The translations under genes were made by a program, and so were the position numbers. A stretch of DNA of 64,000 nt. Origin: Clitopilus passeckerianus (lineage: Eukaryota > Basidiomycota > Agaricomycetes > Agaricales > Entolomataceae). The stretch lies in contig CALYLX010000061.1 in the NCBI GenBank assembly GCA_944990035.1, positions 186,001 through 250,000 of the forward strand, written 5' to 3'. Positions 12,960 to 24,467 of the stretch are shown piece after piece. Positions within the stretch are counted from its first letter, which is position 1. The number at the start of each line of letters is the position of its first letter. The notes beneath the pieces are model-generated. The model did no database searches. It saw nothing but the letters and a program-made list of their open reading frames with translations, and was not told where the DNA came from.

Positions 12960-13410
12960 CTTGTCTTCCACAATGACCTTTTCGAACTGAAACACAAGCC
13001 GGACGCAGGTGAACTTACATTCTCCGCTACTTACATTCCTTGTCGCAACCTCCCCTTCGACTGGTCGGGAGAAAAGGCCATATTAATCACCCCGCAGGTT
13101 GGGTATAAGATTGGGAGGAACTATATTCAGCTGGACTATGTCGGCTACGAGCTCTAGGAGAGCAATACCGTCCTGGTCAAGGAGATCGACAGAAGGCCCG
13201 GCCCTGAAAGAAGTATCGAGACAGAGAAAACCCCGGCGATCAAGATTGAACCGCTTCTCCGATCCGATAAGGACGAGGAGAGCATGAAGAATGGAAAGAT
13301 CTTTTGCCCCTATTCTGGACGCCTTATACTCTTACGGGGAGACATAGCTATGGTATTGAACTATCGACCTTCTCGTCCCAAAGGAAATCCTACCGAACCT
13401 TCTTCTTGAA
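12960..13410 (+). pseudogene. Broken partial copy of the preceding gene's C-terminal domain
   Basis: Reading on in the same frame after the TAG of the upstream F-box gene gives about 65 coherent codons, a second TAG (after VGYEL), then coherent codons to a TGA near 13408. The segment resembles the upstream protein's own C-terminal part: NDLFELKHKPDAGELTFSA matches NDVFRL ... QYSIGRVHP, and CPYSGRLILLRGDIAMVLNY matches CPFSGRLVLLLSGRKRICVV. It is best explained as a decayed tandem duplicate lacking the F-box half. No start codon in good context is present. Confidence 0.55.
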
Positions 13411-13513
13411 CGTACAGACAGTATTACACTATATCACCCCATTATAGCTTTAAATCGGGAACTTTTGTATTTTTGTAGTAAAGAAAGCCTGATAATCATT
13501 ATAATTTGAGACG

Positions 13514-15464
13514 CTACAACTCCTCGAAGTGCGGGTGACAATCATCCCCTAGATCCGCCACATACTCCTGCGCCACTTTCGCTGAAGCCCCGGCCTTGGG
13601 TGGATCAACCAGAGAAACTTTGGGGTCGCTCAGAGTCAGTCTAGCGACAACATCTGCGACTGCTCGTGAGATCCAAAGGTATGGCCTGTTATCGAGGTTC
13701 TGGAGGTTATCGCAGAACTGGTGGTAGCATGGATCGCTGGATGTTCGTGAGCCGCCGAGACTCAAAAAGGGCGGAGGATAGGGAGACTCACTATGCTATG
13801 CCTAACTGTCCACCGAATAGCTCTAGTTCCTTCTGTGTCTTGAGGCCACCGGCGCCGGAGCTTACGCCTCCAGATGGGATTCCAGCCTACACAGAGTACA
13901 GAGTGAACCGAAGCATTTAAACGGAACTTGAAGCAGGTAGCTTACGTCGAGGAATGGGCGGTAGTCACTACCACTTCCGAAGGCATCTGCGTGGCCGGTA
14001 GACGTCAGACACTGGGATCGGGTGAATGAAGACGGAAGACGCACATGCTGTCCAGTTGACGCTTCGTTGGGCAAAGTGGTTCTGGAATAACCTCTCGATA
14101 GCAGCACTGCCTGGAGGAGTAGGGTTTCCGGTATTGGTACCCGCTGAGTTGTCGCCATCGTAGACACCTGAGCAAGAGGTCAGGAGAGGGGTCAGGAAGT
14201 ATGTGGCATAGAATACGCACCGATGATGTAGTTCGTGCTCGCAATCATGTCCATGTTGATATTTGCGTAGATCTTAGACTTTTCTTTCGCTGAAAGGGTG
14301 TCGACATAGTGGTGGGAACCAATGAGGCCTAGTTCCTCGGTCTAAACTGCGATGAGCCTTGCACAGGATCACGTATAGGAACCAGACTTACCGTCCACCA
14401 AGCAAATCGGACGGCGTTCTTGAGACCGCTGAATTTAGATAATTGGATCAGGAGTTCTGCATTAGCTGCAGTACCGCTCTGGACAGGATTTCAACATTTC
14501 GAATACAAAGCTGAGATAGCAAATTACTTACTCCATCGTCGTTGATACCTGCTCCCGCTGGCACGGAATCGAGATGCGACCCAACAAGCAGAATCTTATT
14601 CTGGTTTCCCTGACGTGTAGTCGCAATAACATTATCGCTCGCCCGCTGTTCATTGAAAGCATCAATAACAAGCGTAGCCTCCAACGTCTCCCCAGCCTTC
14701 AGCCTAGCAACATACGGCAGAGCGGCCTCTTGTGAAATAGTTAGTGCAGCAGGGTTCAGGTCGAAGTTGGGGTCTAGGCGGGAACCAACGGGACCACCGG
14801 GAACGTTGTTGTAGATGATGATGGCGCCGACTTTTTGTGCTTTGGCAATGATCCCCTTCTCGGCGAAGGTGCAGTTTCCGCGCTCAATGAGGGCGATTTT
14901 GCCTACGACGTCGATGGAGGTGTAGTTGAGGGGGTCGCAGGCGAGGCCGGGGACAAGGACGAGTGGGGCGGTTAGGGAAGTTGATTGGGAGACTGGAGGA
15001 GAAGCAGTTAGGTTGGCCAGTTGGATGGATATGAATAGAGACGTACATTGGAAGGTAGTGATATCCGCTTGAGGAATATCGTCTGTCCCGATTTGGAGCG
15101 TATTTTTGAGGACGGTAGTTGCGGGGTATAGGACTGTTTGCCGTGCGACTTTGTACCCATGAAGCCTGGCCTTGAAAAGAAGACCTGTCAGTTGGGATCT
15201 CGATAACTATTGACAGATCATGTCACTCACTAGCCTTTCGAGATAGTTCGCCGATGCGTTGTACCCAACAGTTCCAAATGCGCGGGTGCCGTTGGCGCCT
15301 GAAAGGTGAGCGAATTCCCAGAGCTTCTTGGAATGACCCAACAGATTCTCGATCTTGATCGAGGCTTCGTATTTAGCCGGGGCGAGTTTGTTGAAGATGG
15401 GCAGAACAGCTCCAGTTAGGGGAGCTGCTACGAGACCAAGAAGTGCCAAGTTGAGCTTATGCAT
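13514..15464 (-). CDS. Secreted M28-family aminopeptidase with PA domain
   Basis: Probable zinc exopeptidase of the aminopeptidase Y/leucine aminopeptidase type, releasing N-terminal residues from peptides outside the cell or in the vacuole. The start (MHKLNLALLGLVAAPLTGAV) is a clear signal peptide. A protease-associated region follows, with an ERGNCTFAEKG motif. The M28 core shows GSHLDSVPAGAGINDDG, carrying the zinc-binding His and bridging Asp, then EELGLIGSHHY with the catalytic Glu, and later SDYRPFLDAGIPSGG and GIAYDPCYHQFCDN with the last zinc His. About eight introns are needed; two apparent frame changes near 13925 and 13795 are resolved by ordinary introns (FLD/AGIPSGG and GIA/YDPCYHQ). 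It lies head to head with the BTB gene across about 940 bp. Confidence 0.85.
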
Positions 15465-16405
15465 CTTGGGAGGTCGAAAGTCCGTGTTTCTGGACGAAGC
15501 TCGTCGTTCATTTTGTGGGGCAATAAATACTTGAGCCTGAGTGTATTCTTCGACTTTACGAACATCTCCGTATCAGGAACTTGGCGCTTGCACCCATGTG
15601 CTTTACTTTGTAGGCTTTGGAGGAATCGAGCTCTTAGCTACATCTCTGGGGTAAGAGCGGAATCTTGGCATCGACTTTGGCAAGGTGCTGGGAAGACGAA
15701 AGCCTGCCTGGATCACGTGGAGGCGAGAGATAGGCATTCAACGAATCGTCTTGGCGTCAGGGTAGGCTTGACTCTGCTTCGAACCAACGAGTGGACCATG
15801 TGTGTTCCATCTTTTGCGAAAGCGCATGACCGCTGGGAGTGGCAGTGAAGGTTGGATCTACGAGAGATTGCGAGGTTAAGACGCCATGATCGTCACTGGG
15901 ATCGTGGCTTGGGTTCGGAGCTCACTTGTTATCCGTTTTCGTTCTATCAGAGGCCTCCGCGTCACCCGGTAGTTCTTCAAATTTGCCTCATGACTGACAT
16001 TCATTCGTTGAAAAGTTCCGTGGAGACAAAGGCCGGTTACAACCTGGAGTCTCAAAACGCGTGAAGTTTTGTTGACGCGTTGCTTGTTTCCTTCTCTGAG
16101 GTTCTGCCGGTATGCGGCGCATTAGAGGAGTTCGACGTTCCCTCGTGGATTCAACGAGGCAAACTCCTAGGCTCGGGCTGTCGCCCATTTACGGAATGGG
16201 TACTCAATTATAAGGACCCTTGTACTGCTTTTATCTGCGTTCTGATAATCGCCAGGGTGAGGCGCATAGGCGCCCAGGTTTGTGTTCGCCTACCTGGGAG
16301 ATATGTTCCCACGGTTGCTGATGGTCCGGGCAACGGGGCTGGGTATTGCTGTGATCATTTTTGTTGTCGTACAACATCCTCCTCCGCCCAGGCGCAAAAG
16401 CCACC
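15465..16405. other. Divergent intergenic region between the M28 peptidase and BTB genes
   Basis: No coding domain recognised on either strand. It must contain both promoters. Two ACGCGT boxes lie close together at 16057-16062 and 16075-16080. Single ACGCGT boxes occur by chance in a window of this size, so I give these little weight. Confidence 0.45.
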
Positions 16406-17649
16406 ATGGACAGTCCGGAGGCTATCGAGTACCAAGAATCCGTCGGAGACCTTCGAGCCTATATAAGGCTCACCCGCTCAATTCCGCGACATCTTCTGGT
16501 GGAGAGTTGCTTGCCACCACAGGATGAGCCGAACGTCATCCTGGTGACGGCGGAAAAGGCATTTCTATACAACAAGGGAAGATTGGCCCGGAAAAGTCCT
16601 ACCTTTGCACAGGCTCATATGAGCAACCTTTCTGATGACTCTGTGGACATCGTTGACGACTGTCCGGTGATTAACTTGGATGATGGGGATCGAACTGGGG
16701 ATGTCTTTTGTTTCTTAAGGGCGCTTGCAGATGACGATCTCTCCCCGTATGTTCTTCTTTCAAATTCTCTGCTTTCTATGTTTACTGACACTATGAATAC
16801 TCTAGATACCCCCTCCATTCTAAAAGAGATTACTACTATCTCTCCGGCGTCCTCTGCCTCACCTCCCGATACCAAATCCTCGAGATGCGGATCAAGGCCA
16901 TTATGGTGCTCGAGAAGCTCTACCCCACCAACTTCGATGCTTGGAACCACACTCGGAAACTTATCCGCCAATTCGACTGGCGCCTCGAGCATACGGACGT
17001 CATCAACCTCGCGCGCTGGGTCGATGCCCCCACCATCCTCCCCGGCGCCATGGCTGCCCTAGCCAACGACATGTCTGCGGACGAAGTGTTCAATGTCCCC
17101 TTTGACGAATGCACACCTATCCGACACCCCGTCAAGCTCAATGGAGCTGATGCTCCCTGTTTTGCGACGATGAAGGAGCACCACCATATCTCGACACGGA
17201 AGATGCTCTTGTGGATGAGGACGCTCGGGGAAGGATGCAACGACCCACCGGAATACGTACCATCCATGGCGGGGAAAGCGCCTGTGGGCGCACTCAAACC
17301 CAAACCCTCCCAATGTGCCACAGCGTTCAAAGCGGTCGCGTCGAGCTTGTTAGATGAAGTTTACCTCGTCAAGCCTGTGGGGTATGCGGACTTCTATGAT
17401 ATGGTTGCTGCTGTTGAGGTGGATAAGACAAGGGTGTGTAAGAAGTGTCGGCAGAAGTTTGAGAGGGGGCATGTTGAGATGGGGGGGAAGTGGTGGGATG
17501 TTGTGCCGAAGATTATGGGCTTCAATAAGGGGTGGGAGGATGAAAGGTTGAGACCTGCGGAGACGTGGTTGAGCCCGCAGCCTGTTGAGCAGTTGCACCA
17601 GATGATGATTGATTTCCAGGTGAGGTTTGATGACGTTCTTGAGGTTTGA
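16406..17649 (+). CDS. BTB/POZ domain protein
   Basis: Exons 16406-16746 and 16806-17649 give 394 residues. The BTB fold is seen as VILVTAEKAFLYNKGRLA and SPTFAQAH, then CPVINLDDGDRTGDVFCFLR, then after the intron SGVLCLTSRYQILEMRIKAI. A helical C-terminal part follows (VLEKLYPTNFDAWN) with two cysteine pairs, one as CKKCRQKF near the end. BTB proteins of this group are numerous in mushroom genomes and most have no assigned role; an adaptor role in Cul3 ubiquitin ligases or in dimerisation is known for the fold in general. The start ATG was chosen because the protein begins MDSPEAIEYQES directly before the BTB; an upstream in-frame ATG at 16361 is possible. Confidence 0.7.
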
Positions 17650-18371
17650 TGAAGGCTAATGGTGGATTCAAAAGGTCATTTGAAGTTGTTTCCCGCCACG
17701 TAGGTGGCTTGGAGCGGACATATCCCCTTTTCTTTCTTTCTGGCGACGTTGTGACGTCTTCGAGCCAACCGGGTGTTCATGGACTCTTGTTTACCTCTAT
17801 CTTATTCCTTCATTTCCATCTGATTCCCCTTGTACCCGTACCAATACCTTTCTTACTGTTGTATTTCAATACCTCTGTTGTATTCTTGGTTGGATTTGTT
17901 GACATGACATGATGTAGTAGATTTTCCTATATATGTACTGTACTACCGTAGCGTAGCAAAATGAACATTGACGATTCTCTGGCTTGGCGATAAGCTTAGA
18001 CTTAGCTCAGCTGGTTGGGGTTTTCTCCTTGGGTCTGCATCCGTTGTCGGTTTGGTGGTGTAGCATATTATTTCTCAGGCAAGGCTCACCAATTCTAACC
18101 ACAAGACCTAGGCTGAATTCACGGTGAATGTGCGTCGAGGATAGCAACTAATTGATACTTTGCGTAGATTGCTAAGCTGTACAATCATTGGGATTTGTTT
18201 ATTTTGGATGTTTTTATTTATTTCTACTAATTTGACATATCCATAACTATCTAGCGTGGTAACTATTCATGATTAATGTATAAATATATTATGTGTTGGT
18301 ATAAATTAGTGGTTCAATTCCGTCACTTCATCGTCGAGAACAATCTCGGGTATCCTTCATAGCATTGGCCG
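17650..18371. other. Convergent intergenic region, no gene seen
   Basis: Shared 3' flank of the BTB gene (+) and SNG1-like copy 1 (-), AT-rich towards 18200-18300. A tRNA-like A-box at about 18005 and a B-box-like string at about 18311 were considered and rejected. Confidence 0.5.
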
Positions 18372-19870
18372 TTATGCCGCGTACGCAATAGCCTTTTCAT
18401 CCTCGCCCACAGTCATCCTAGGCATAGCCTGCTCCTCCGCAGCGGCAGCAGCAGCCCTATCATCTCTCCGCCTGACATACATCTGGATGAGGGGCAACGT
18501 CAAGCACGAGATGACGATCCAAACAATGAGGACCGCAAAATTCGTGCCAACAGCGTTCTTCGTGCCGAACACAATCGTCCGTACAGCTCGAGAGACATTA
18601 TAGAACGGCGCGACGTAGCCATATCGGAAGATGACCGGGAGGACCTCGATGGGGAGTGCGCAGACGGCTACGTTGGAGATAATCCAGAGGATCATGAAGA
18701 AGGGGATGAAGCGGGCTGTCAGGAGGGTGATGAGGGATTCGAGTGCGAGACCCGCAGCCAGCATTCCGGCCCAGTTGAGCATCCAGAAGATGACGAATCC
18801 ACCGTGCCCGAACTTCCTCGTGAAGTCCACCTGGAACGCCAAACTCACTAGGGCGTAGAAGAGTGAGAGGACGAGGTATGCAATAAATAAGGATGCGAGG
18901 CGGACGTAGATGAGGGAGCGGGTGGAGAGTTTTTGGCTGAGGCCGGAGGCGTCGCGGGCGGCGGTGCCGATCATGACGACGAAGAAGGAGAGGATGAGTT
19001 GGTAGATGAGGCCGACGAAGGAGATTGCGGTGGCGACGGGGACGTCGAAGGGGACGAGGTTGTTGATCGTGTAGCTGATTGGGGTGAGAAGGGTTTGAGG
19101 GGAGATTGAGAGGATGGAGTTGATGTCGGCTCCGGAGGATAGGAGCTGTTGGGTCGAAGTAAGAGCGAATTGGGTGCTGATTTGCTCGAGAGCTGCTTGT
19201 GCTGAGGGACGGATAAGGTTGCGGCTGAAAGGTTGAAGTCAGCAAAAGGTTATGCAGAAACATGGTAGAAGAGACTTACTATGCGTTCTCGTTTCTTGCC
19301 TCTGAGGCATAAACAGTGATAGCGTCGGCGGGAGAGTAGGAAGCATCGGGGAATGCGAAGGATGCTTGGAGTCTTTGTGTTGCTCCCTCATGAATTGCAA
19401 CAGCTACCCAGGTATGTTGTTCCCTGATCGCATTCCCTAGCTCTTCCAAACCAGAAAACTGGCTTGCAGAAACAACTGTCCAGGTAACCTTCCCGGATTG
19501 GCTCACTTGGCTTGATGTCAAAGCCTGAGCGATGTTTTGGCCTATCAGACCGCCGTCAAAGTCCTAAGTCGGGCAAGCATTGTCGGTAAATGTCCAAGAA
19601 TAGCAGGGGTATGATGTCACTTACTATTACCCATCCATCTAGATTCCGCACAGGGCTCTTCCATAGAGCTCCCCAGTAAATTGGGAAGAAGACGAAGACG
19701 GCGAGGATGACTGAGAAGCAACCACCAAGGAATACCTTGAAGTAGATGCTCCTTGCCGATGCAGCATTTTTATCGGTAAATTCAACTCTTTCCGGGCCTT
19801 TGTTTTTGAGAGTCATGACGCTCGCCGACGAGCTAGAAACTGAGAGTGTTTCTATGGATGGTCTAGACAT
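18372..19870 (-). CDS. SNG1-like (DUF3533) membrane protein, copy 1
   Basis: Member of the fungal SNG1/DUF3533 family; yeast Sng1 is linked to nitrosoguanidine resistance and drug or membrane stress. Exons 19870-19625, 19563-19280 and 19224-18372 give 460 residues. Topology: cytoplasmic N-tail rich in Ser, one membrane segment (FLGGCFSVILAVFVFFPIYW), a hydrophilic loop of about 170 residues with TWVAVAIHEGATQRLQASF, then a block of five hydrophobic segments (from ISFVGLIYQLILSFFVVMIG onward) and a charged tail. Key family stretches include FTRKFGHGGFVIFWMLNWAG and VAPFYNVSRAVRTIVFGTKN. The reading frame is intact throughout. Two further copies sit in this window, and all three share an upstream sequence module. 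The transported or sensed substrate is unknown. Confidence 0.75.
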
Positions 19871-20020
19871 CTCGAGCTTTCAGTAGCTGAAAAGTTGTCG
19901 GAGAGGATGTAGAATCCAGCAAGAACAGAGCTGCATTATATATTCCATTTTTTTCCGAGTGTCAAGTTCGACAAAGAGATTGTCAAGCGCCGTAACCGTT
20001 GCATCCGGAGAAACAGGTTT

Positions 20021-20086
20021 GGTGAGTGAGCAGTGCCAACTCAGCTTGGCTGATTCAGCCAATCAGCATGCCCGGATGGGTCGGTT
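20021..20086 (-). promoter_or_regulatory. Conserved upstream module of SNG1-like copy 1
   Basis: Read on the minus strand the order is AACCGACCCATCC, GGGC, GATTGGCTGAATCAGCC, AGTTGGCACTGCTCACTCACC. The near edge is 150 bp before the start codon. It contains an inverted CCAAT box and an imperfect TGA(A)TCA core. Almost the same string precedes the other two copies. Confidence 0.65.
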
Positions 20087-20407
20087 CGCTTGGGGTTACC
20101 GCGGTTACGCAGATAAAATGACAAATCATTCTGAGCTCTCGGAAATTCACCACACGGCAAATGTCACTTGCACGTTCTCAACAACCGAGGGTGATTGTGC
20201 TGCGACCGATATCATTGAAACTTGCAGTTTGCTGCACTCAGTGTCATTCCGGGCGATGACGAATCCTTTCTGGCCGCTTGACTCGCAGCCTGGAAAACAT
20301 GTGCTGAATCGCCGCTTGCACAGTAGTCGAATGCTCGCGACTTGGTGCTGCACATCCTATGGTCGATCACAGAGAAAACATTCGAGAAAATTCGAATCGA
20401 GTTGAAG

Positions 20408-22057
20408 CTATTTGGACTCGAGCCTTCGGCCTTGGATGTACATACCCACCCGATTCGTCGAATCACCCAGACACCACCATTTCTCTATCAGCTCTATGTC
20501 GACCGTGACGTTCAAGTCCGCGTCCAGGATGTCGATTGGGCCTATTCCTTCTCCATTCATATCGAAAAGTGCAACTAAAGGCGACCGGTTACCGGTCAGT
20601 ATTGGCCACGACTTGGACAAAGTGAAGGAATGAACATACTCTCTTGTGCATCGAAAGGTGCTCCAACTTCAAAAACGCCTCTATCCTCGAACCCCAACGC
20701 TCGCTGCCCACCTCGCGTAGCAAGATATAGTGATTCTTTCCAATCAACGGATAGATTTCCTTCATCTACCGCGACCTCTTCCTTCTCATCACCTGTCGTA
20801 CCTCCTCGACCAATAATCTTCTCACCTTCCCTCATCCTACTCACTGCGACCGCCGTTCGCATGGCGGACATAATATCGATACTTTACCCACCCGCAATAT
20901 CGGTTCCAAGGCCGACTTTGACGCCTCTGTTGAGGGCCTCACGGAGTCGGAATGGGAGGGCGGAGAAGTATGCGTTTGAGAGGGGGCAGTGGGCGACGGA
21001 GGATGAGTGGGGAGGAGAGGAGAGTAGGGAGAGGGAGGAAGGAGGAAGGAAGGTGCAGTGGGTGAAGATTGAGCGGGACGTTAAGAGGTCGTGCTGTGGT
21101 GGATGAGGACTGATATGAGATTTGCCGCGAAGAAGGGAAATAAGGAAAAGTTACCTTGGAAAATACTTCGATATCCTCGATACCTCGTTCGCTTCTGACC
21201 CATTCAACTTGATCTTTTGCCTCCGCCAGGTGACTCTGTATTCTCACTCCTGATTCTTTACTTAACTTCCCTAGTCCACTCAGCAGCTCGTCTGAACACG
21301 TTGGGACGAATCGAGGCGTGATTACTGGCTCGACCAGGCGCTCGTGTGGTGGAAGGTGGGAGGTAAGGCCGTTGCATGAAGAGATGAAGGAGGAAATGGA
21401 TTGGAGGGAAGCGCTAGAAGAGGCCTCGACGTAGGTGGGCCGAGTCGATATGTCCATGGAGAGTTTGCCAACGAAGGCGCGGACGGTGTGGTTTTGCATC
21501 GTTTTGGCGAGGATTAAACTGTCAATTGTGGCTTTATTATTATACTCTGCGACGGGAGGAAGGGGTTTGATAAATACTTGGTCTCTTCTTTGATAGTACC
21601 AAAGAACAGAACAGTTCCAGTGCCATTCTGGATCAGGCGTTCTGCAAGGCGAGTGTACACTTTCCGTGCAAGCTCAGGATTGGCATCGAGTTTCTCCTCC
21701 GCTTTGAATGCATATTCATCTAGCCATTTCATAAGTGGGAAATGTAGGCCTGTGCCTTGATAGAGGAACTGAGGCGCATGAAGATGTAGATCCACAAAAG
21801 TTGGCAAAAGAAACGATCCATTGGGTATGATTCTCAGATCGTCTGAATACTTCGTAATCAGATCTTTGGATGTAGGTGAGCTCGCTGGCTCGAGATTACT
21901 GATAAACCCCTTGTCATCGACAGCTTCAATGTCAAGTTGCCTAAGTAGATAGACCGGGCGATGGTAGTGCCAGGAACTGACCAAGAAGGTAATCTGGCAA
22001 GATCCTCAAATCTCCACAGCGTGGACAGTCTGTAAATGTTCCCCTCAGGAGTTGCAT
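20408..22057 (-). CDS. Guanine deaminase
   Basis: Probable guanine deaminase converting guanine to xanthine in purine salvage or catabolism; member of the metal-dependent amidohydrolase family. Zinc ligands are visible in order: HLHAP after PTFVD, SHLAEAKDQVEW, FTHCTFLPP and GTDIAGGYS. Other family blocks are GTIKEETNLILAKTMQNHTV and VGKLSMDISTRPTYVE. About six exons are needed. The first intron (21981-21924) yields LPDYLLAVDDKGFIS, which matches family spacing; two other acceptors would break the frame. I chose the ATG at 22057 (MQLLRGTFTDCP) because it fits the usual N-terminus; an in-frame ATG at 22240 would leave only 28 bp to the neighbouring start. It is divergent from carnitine acetyltransferase with about 210 bp between starts. 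Confidence 0.8.
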
Positions 22058-22268
22058 GGCGCGGTACAAACCTTGTGGACGAACTGGATCCGATTGCGTT
22101 TGAACTGAATAGGACCCGGTGGATTGCCGGTCCGAATGACTACCATATTTGGACAGACAATCACGTGTAGTCAGGGTTCGGCATCTCCGGTTATAACTGC
22201 TGTCGGTCAGTTTGGCGTAATAACAGTTTCCAAGTTCCATTCGTCAAGCTCCAGTCTTTTCCTTTCAA

Positions 22269-24467
22269 ATGCTTCGAGTGGGCGCTTCTACTGCTTCTCG
22301 TGCTCGTTCAGTCTCAATGTCGTCTAAAGCTGCTCGTGCTGCTACTATAACCCGTGGCAACCACACTTACACCGCTGATCCCAGCAAACCGCCTATGGTG
22401 CGCTACCAAGCGTCCCTGCCTTCCCTCCCAGTTCCTCAGCTCTCTTCGACACTCTCAAAATACCTCGAGTCTGTGCAGCCTCTTCTCACTGAGGCCCAGT
22501 TCGAGCACACCAAAGCTACCGCGGATGAGTTCCTCAAATCGCCGATCGCGAGTGAGCTACAGAAGAGGCTCGAGCAGAGGGCGCAGGAGAAGGGAGATAA
22601 CTGGTTGAGTGAATGGTGGAACGATGCCGCGTACATGGGATACAGAGACCCGGTGGTGGTCTTCGTCAGTTATTTCTTCGTGCACGTTCAGGATCGTGCC
22701 AGGACGACTGGCCCTTCCAGGGCGGCAGCCTTGGTGAAGGCGATGCTCCCGTTCCGAGGGATGGTTGAGAGGTACGTATTTCCTATTCTCGCCGGAGAAC
22801 GTGCATCGAAACTGACTGCTCTGGAGTGGTCAACTCGAACCCGAAAAGGTGCGCGGAGCCCCGCTTTGCATGAGTTCGTACAAGTGGCTGTAAGTACCTT
22901 TAATTCCAACCCGGTTAACCCCGCACTGATCGACCGACCTCATCTTCGCCTTGGCTCTTGCTCTCGATGAATCTAGATTCCACGCCTCGCGATACCCCGC
23001 GATACCTTCCGACACTGCGGAGAAGTTCGATCCTAAGGAGAATAATCATATTGCTGTACTGAGAAAGAACAAGTTCTTCATCGTTCCGCTCGCTCATCCT
23101 GCGACTGGGAAGGAGCTTTCGGCTGCTGAGCTTGAGGTGTACGTGGCACGTTTACGTTAATTATGACACATGAACTAACGGCATGGGTGGTTTACAGTCA
23201 GTTCCAACGCATCATTGATCAGGCTGGCCCTACTCCCCACCCCACCCCCATCGGCGCACTCACTTCTGACAACCGTGACAATTGGACTCATGCTAGAAAA
23301 GCCCTTCTCGATCTCCCCGGTAATGCAGAGCTGGCGAGGAAGGTCGAGAGTGCCATGATTGTGGTCTGCCTCGATGATACCAAGCCTGTTACCAGGGAGG
23401 ATCTGAGCTGGGGTCTTTGGACTGGTAATGGAAGGAATAGGTGGTACGATAAACACCAGGGTATGTCTTCACTCCATTGCTCCAGAGCGAGTGGCTTACA
23501 TGTAAATACAGTCATCGTCTACGAGAATGGCCGTTCTGGATTCCTGGGTGAACACTCCTGCATGGACGGGACACCCACCCTTCGCATGAACGAGTTCGTC
23601 CTCGCTACCCTCGCCCTCGGTAAAGCCGATCTTGGGCCTGCAGGTACACCTTCCACTGGCAAGGACCTCCCTGCTCCCGAAGAACTCAAGTTCAACATCG
23701 ACTCGAACCTCTCTTCCCTCGTCAAAGAGTCCGAGGCGCGTTTCGACAAACTCATCAGAGACCACGATCTGGATGTCCTCCATTACGAGGGCTACGGAAA
23801 GAGCTTCATGAAGAAACACAAAACCAGCCCGGATGCCTGGGCACAGCTCGTTAAGCAACTGGCGTTCCATAAGATGAACGGCAGGCCTGGTGTTACCTAC
23901 GAGAGTGCCCAGACGAGGAAGTTCAAGAAGGGAAGGACGGAGGTTATCAGAAGCGCGAGTAAGGAGAGCGGGGAGTGGGCTAGGGCGATGTTGGAGAATG
24001 GACCGAACAAGGATCCCGTCAAGCTTAGGACGCTATTCCAGAGGGCCGCGGCGAGGCACATTCAGTACTCTGCCTGGGCTGCAGACGGACAGGGTGTGGA
24101 TAGGCATCTGTTCGGGCTGAAAAAGTCGTTGCTTCCTGGAGAAGACGTTCCGGCTCTGTATAACGACCCCGCGTTCTCGAAGTCCAACCATTGGGAGCTC
24201 TCGACTTCGCAGCTTTCGAGCCCTTACTTTGATGGATGGGGTTATGGAGAGGTCGTTCCGGATGGGTATGGCTTGTCGTATGCCATTGGGGATGATTATG
24301 TGAGGTGGACGATTACGAGTTTGAAGGAGGGTGGCCATAAGAGCACGAAGGAGCTTAAGCATTGGTTGGCGGAGGCGGCGACGGAGGTCAGGGAGATGAT
24401 GGAGGCGGCAAAGAAGGTTGAGGAGAAGGAGGCTAAGGCTAAGGAGGGGGAGAAGGCCAAGCTATGA
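22269..24467 (+). CDS. Carnitine O-acetyltransferase
   Basis: Transfers acetyl groups between CoA and carnitine so that they can move between peroxisome, cytosol and mitochondrion. Exons 22269-22771, 22827-22889, 22977-23138, 23198-23460 and 23512-24467 give 648 residues. The splices restore family blocks (SGQLEPEKVRGAPLC, then SSYKWLFHASRYPAIPSDT). The catalytic His is residue 345 in GEHSCMDGTPT; the carnitine/CoA region shows FDGWGYGEVVPDGYGLSYAI. The N-terminus is rich in Arg, Ser and Ala without acids, like a mitochondrial presequence, while the last three residues are AKL, an accepted peroxisomal PTS1. A second Met at residue 17 could start a form lacking the presequence. Dual targeting of this kind is known for yeast Cat2. 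Confidence 0.88.

Noticed and set aside
18000..18075. Possible tRNA because of TTAGCTCAGCTGG-like A-box
   Set aside because: No GGTTCRANNCC B-box at the right distance and no acceptor stem pairs.
18305..18330. GGTTCAATTCC, a B-box-like string
   Set aside because: No A-box upstream at tRNA spacing, and the flanks are simple AT-rich sequence.
18598..19263. 221-codon minus-strand open frame rich in Pro, His and Arg
   Set aside because: It is a wrong-frame shadow of SNG1-like copy 1, which explains the strand fully.
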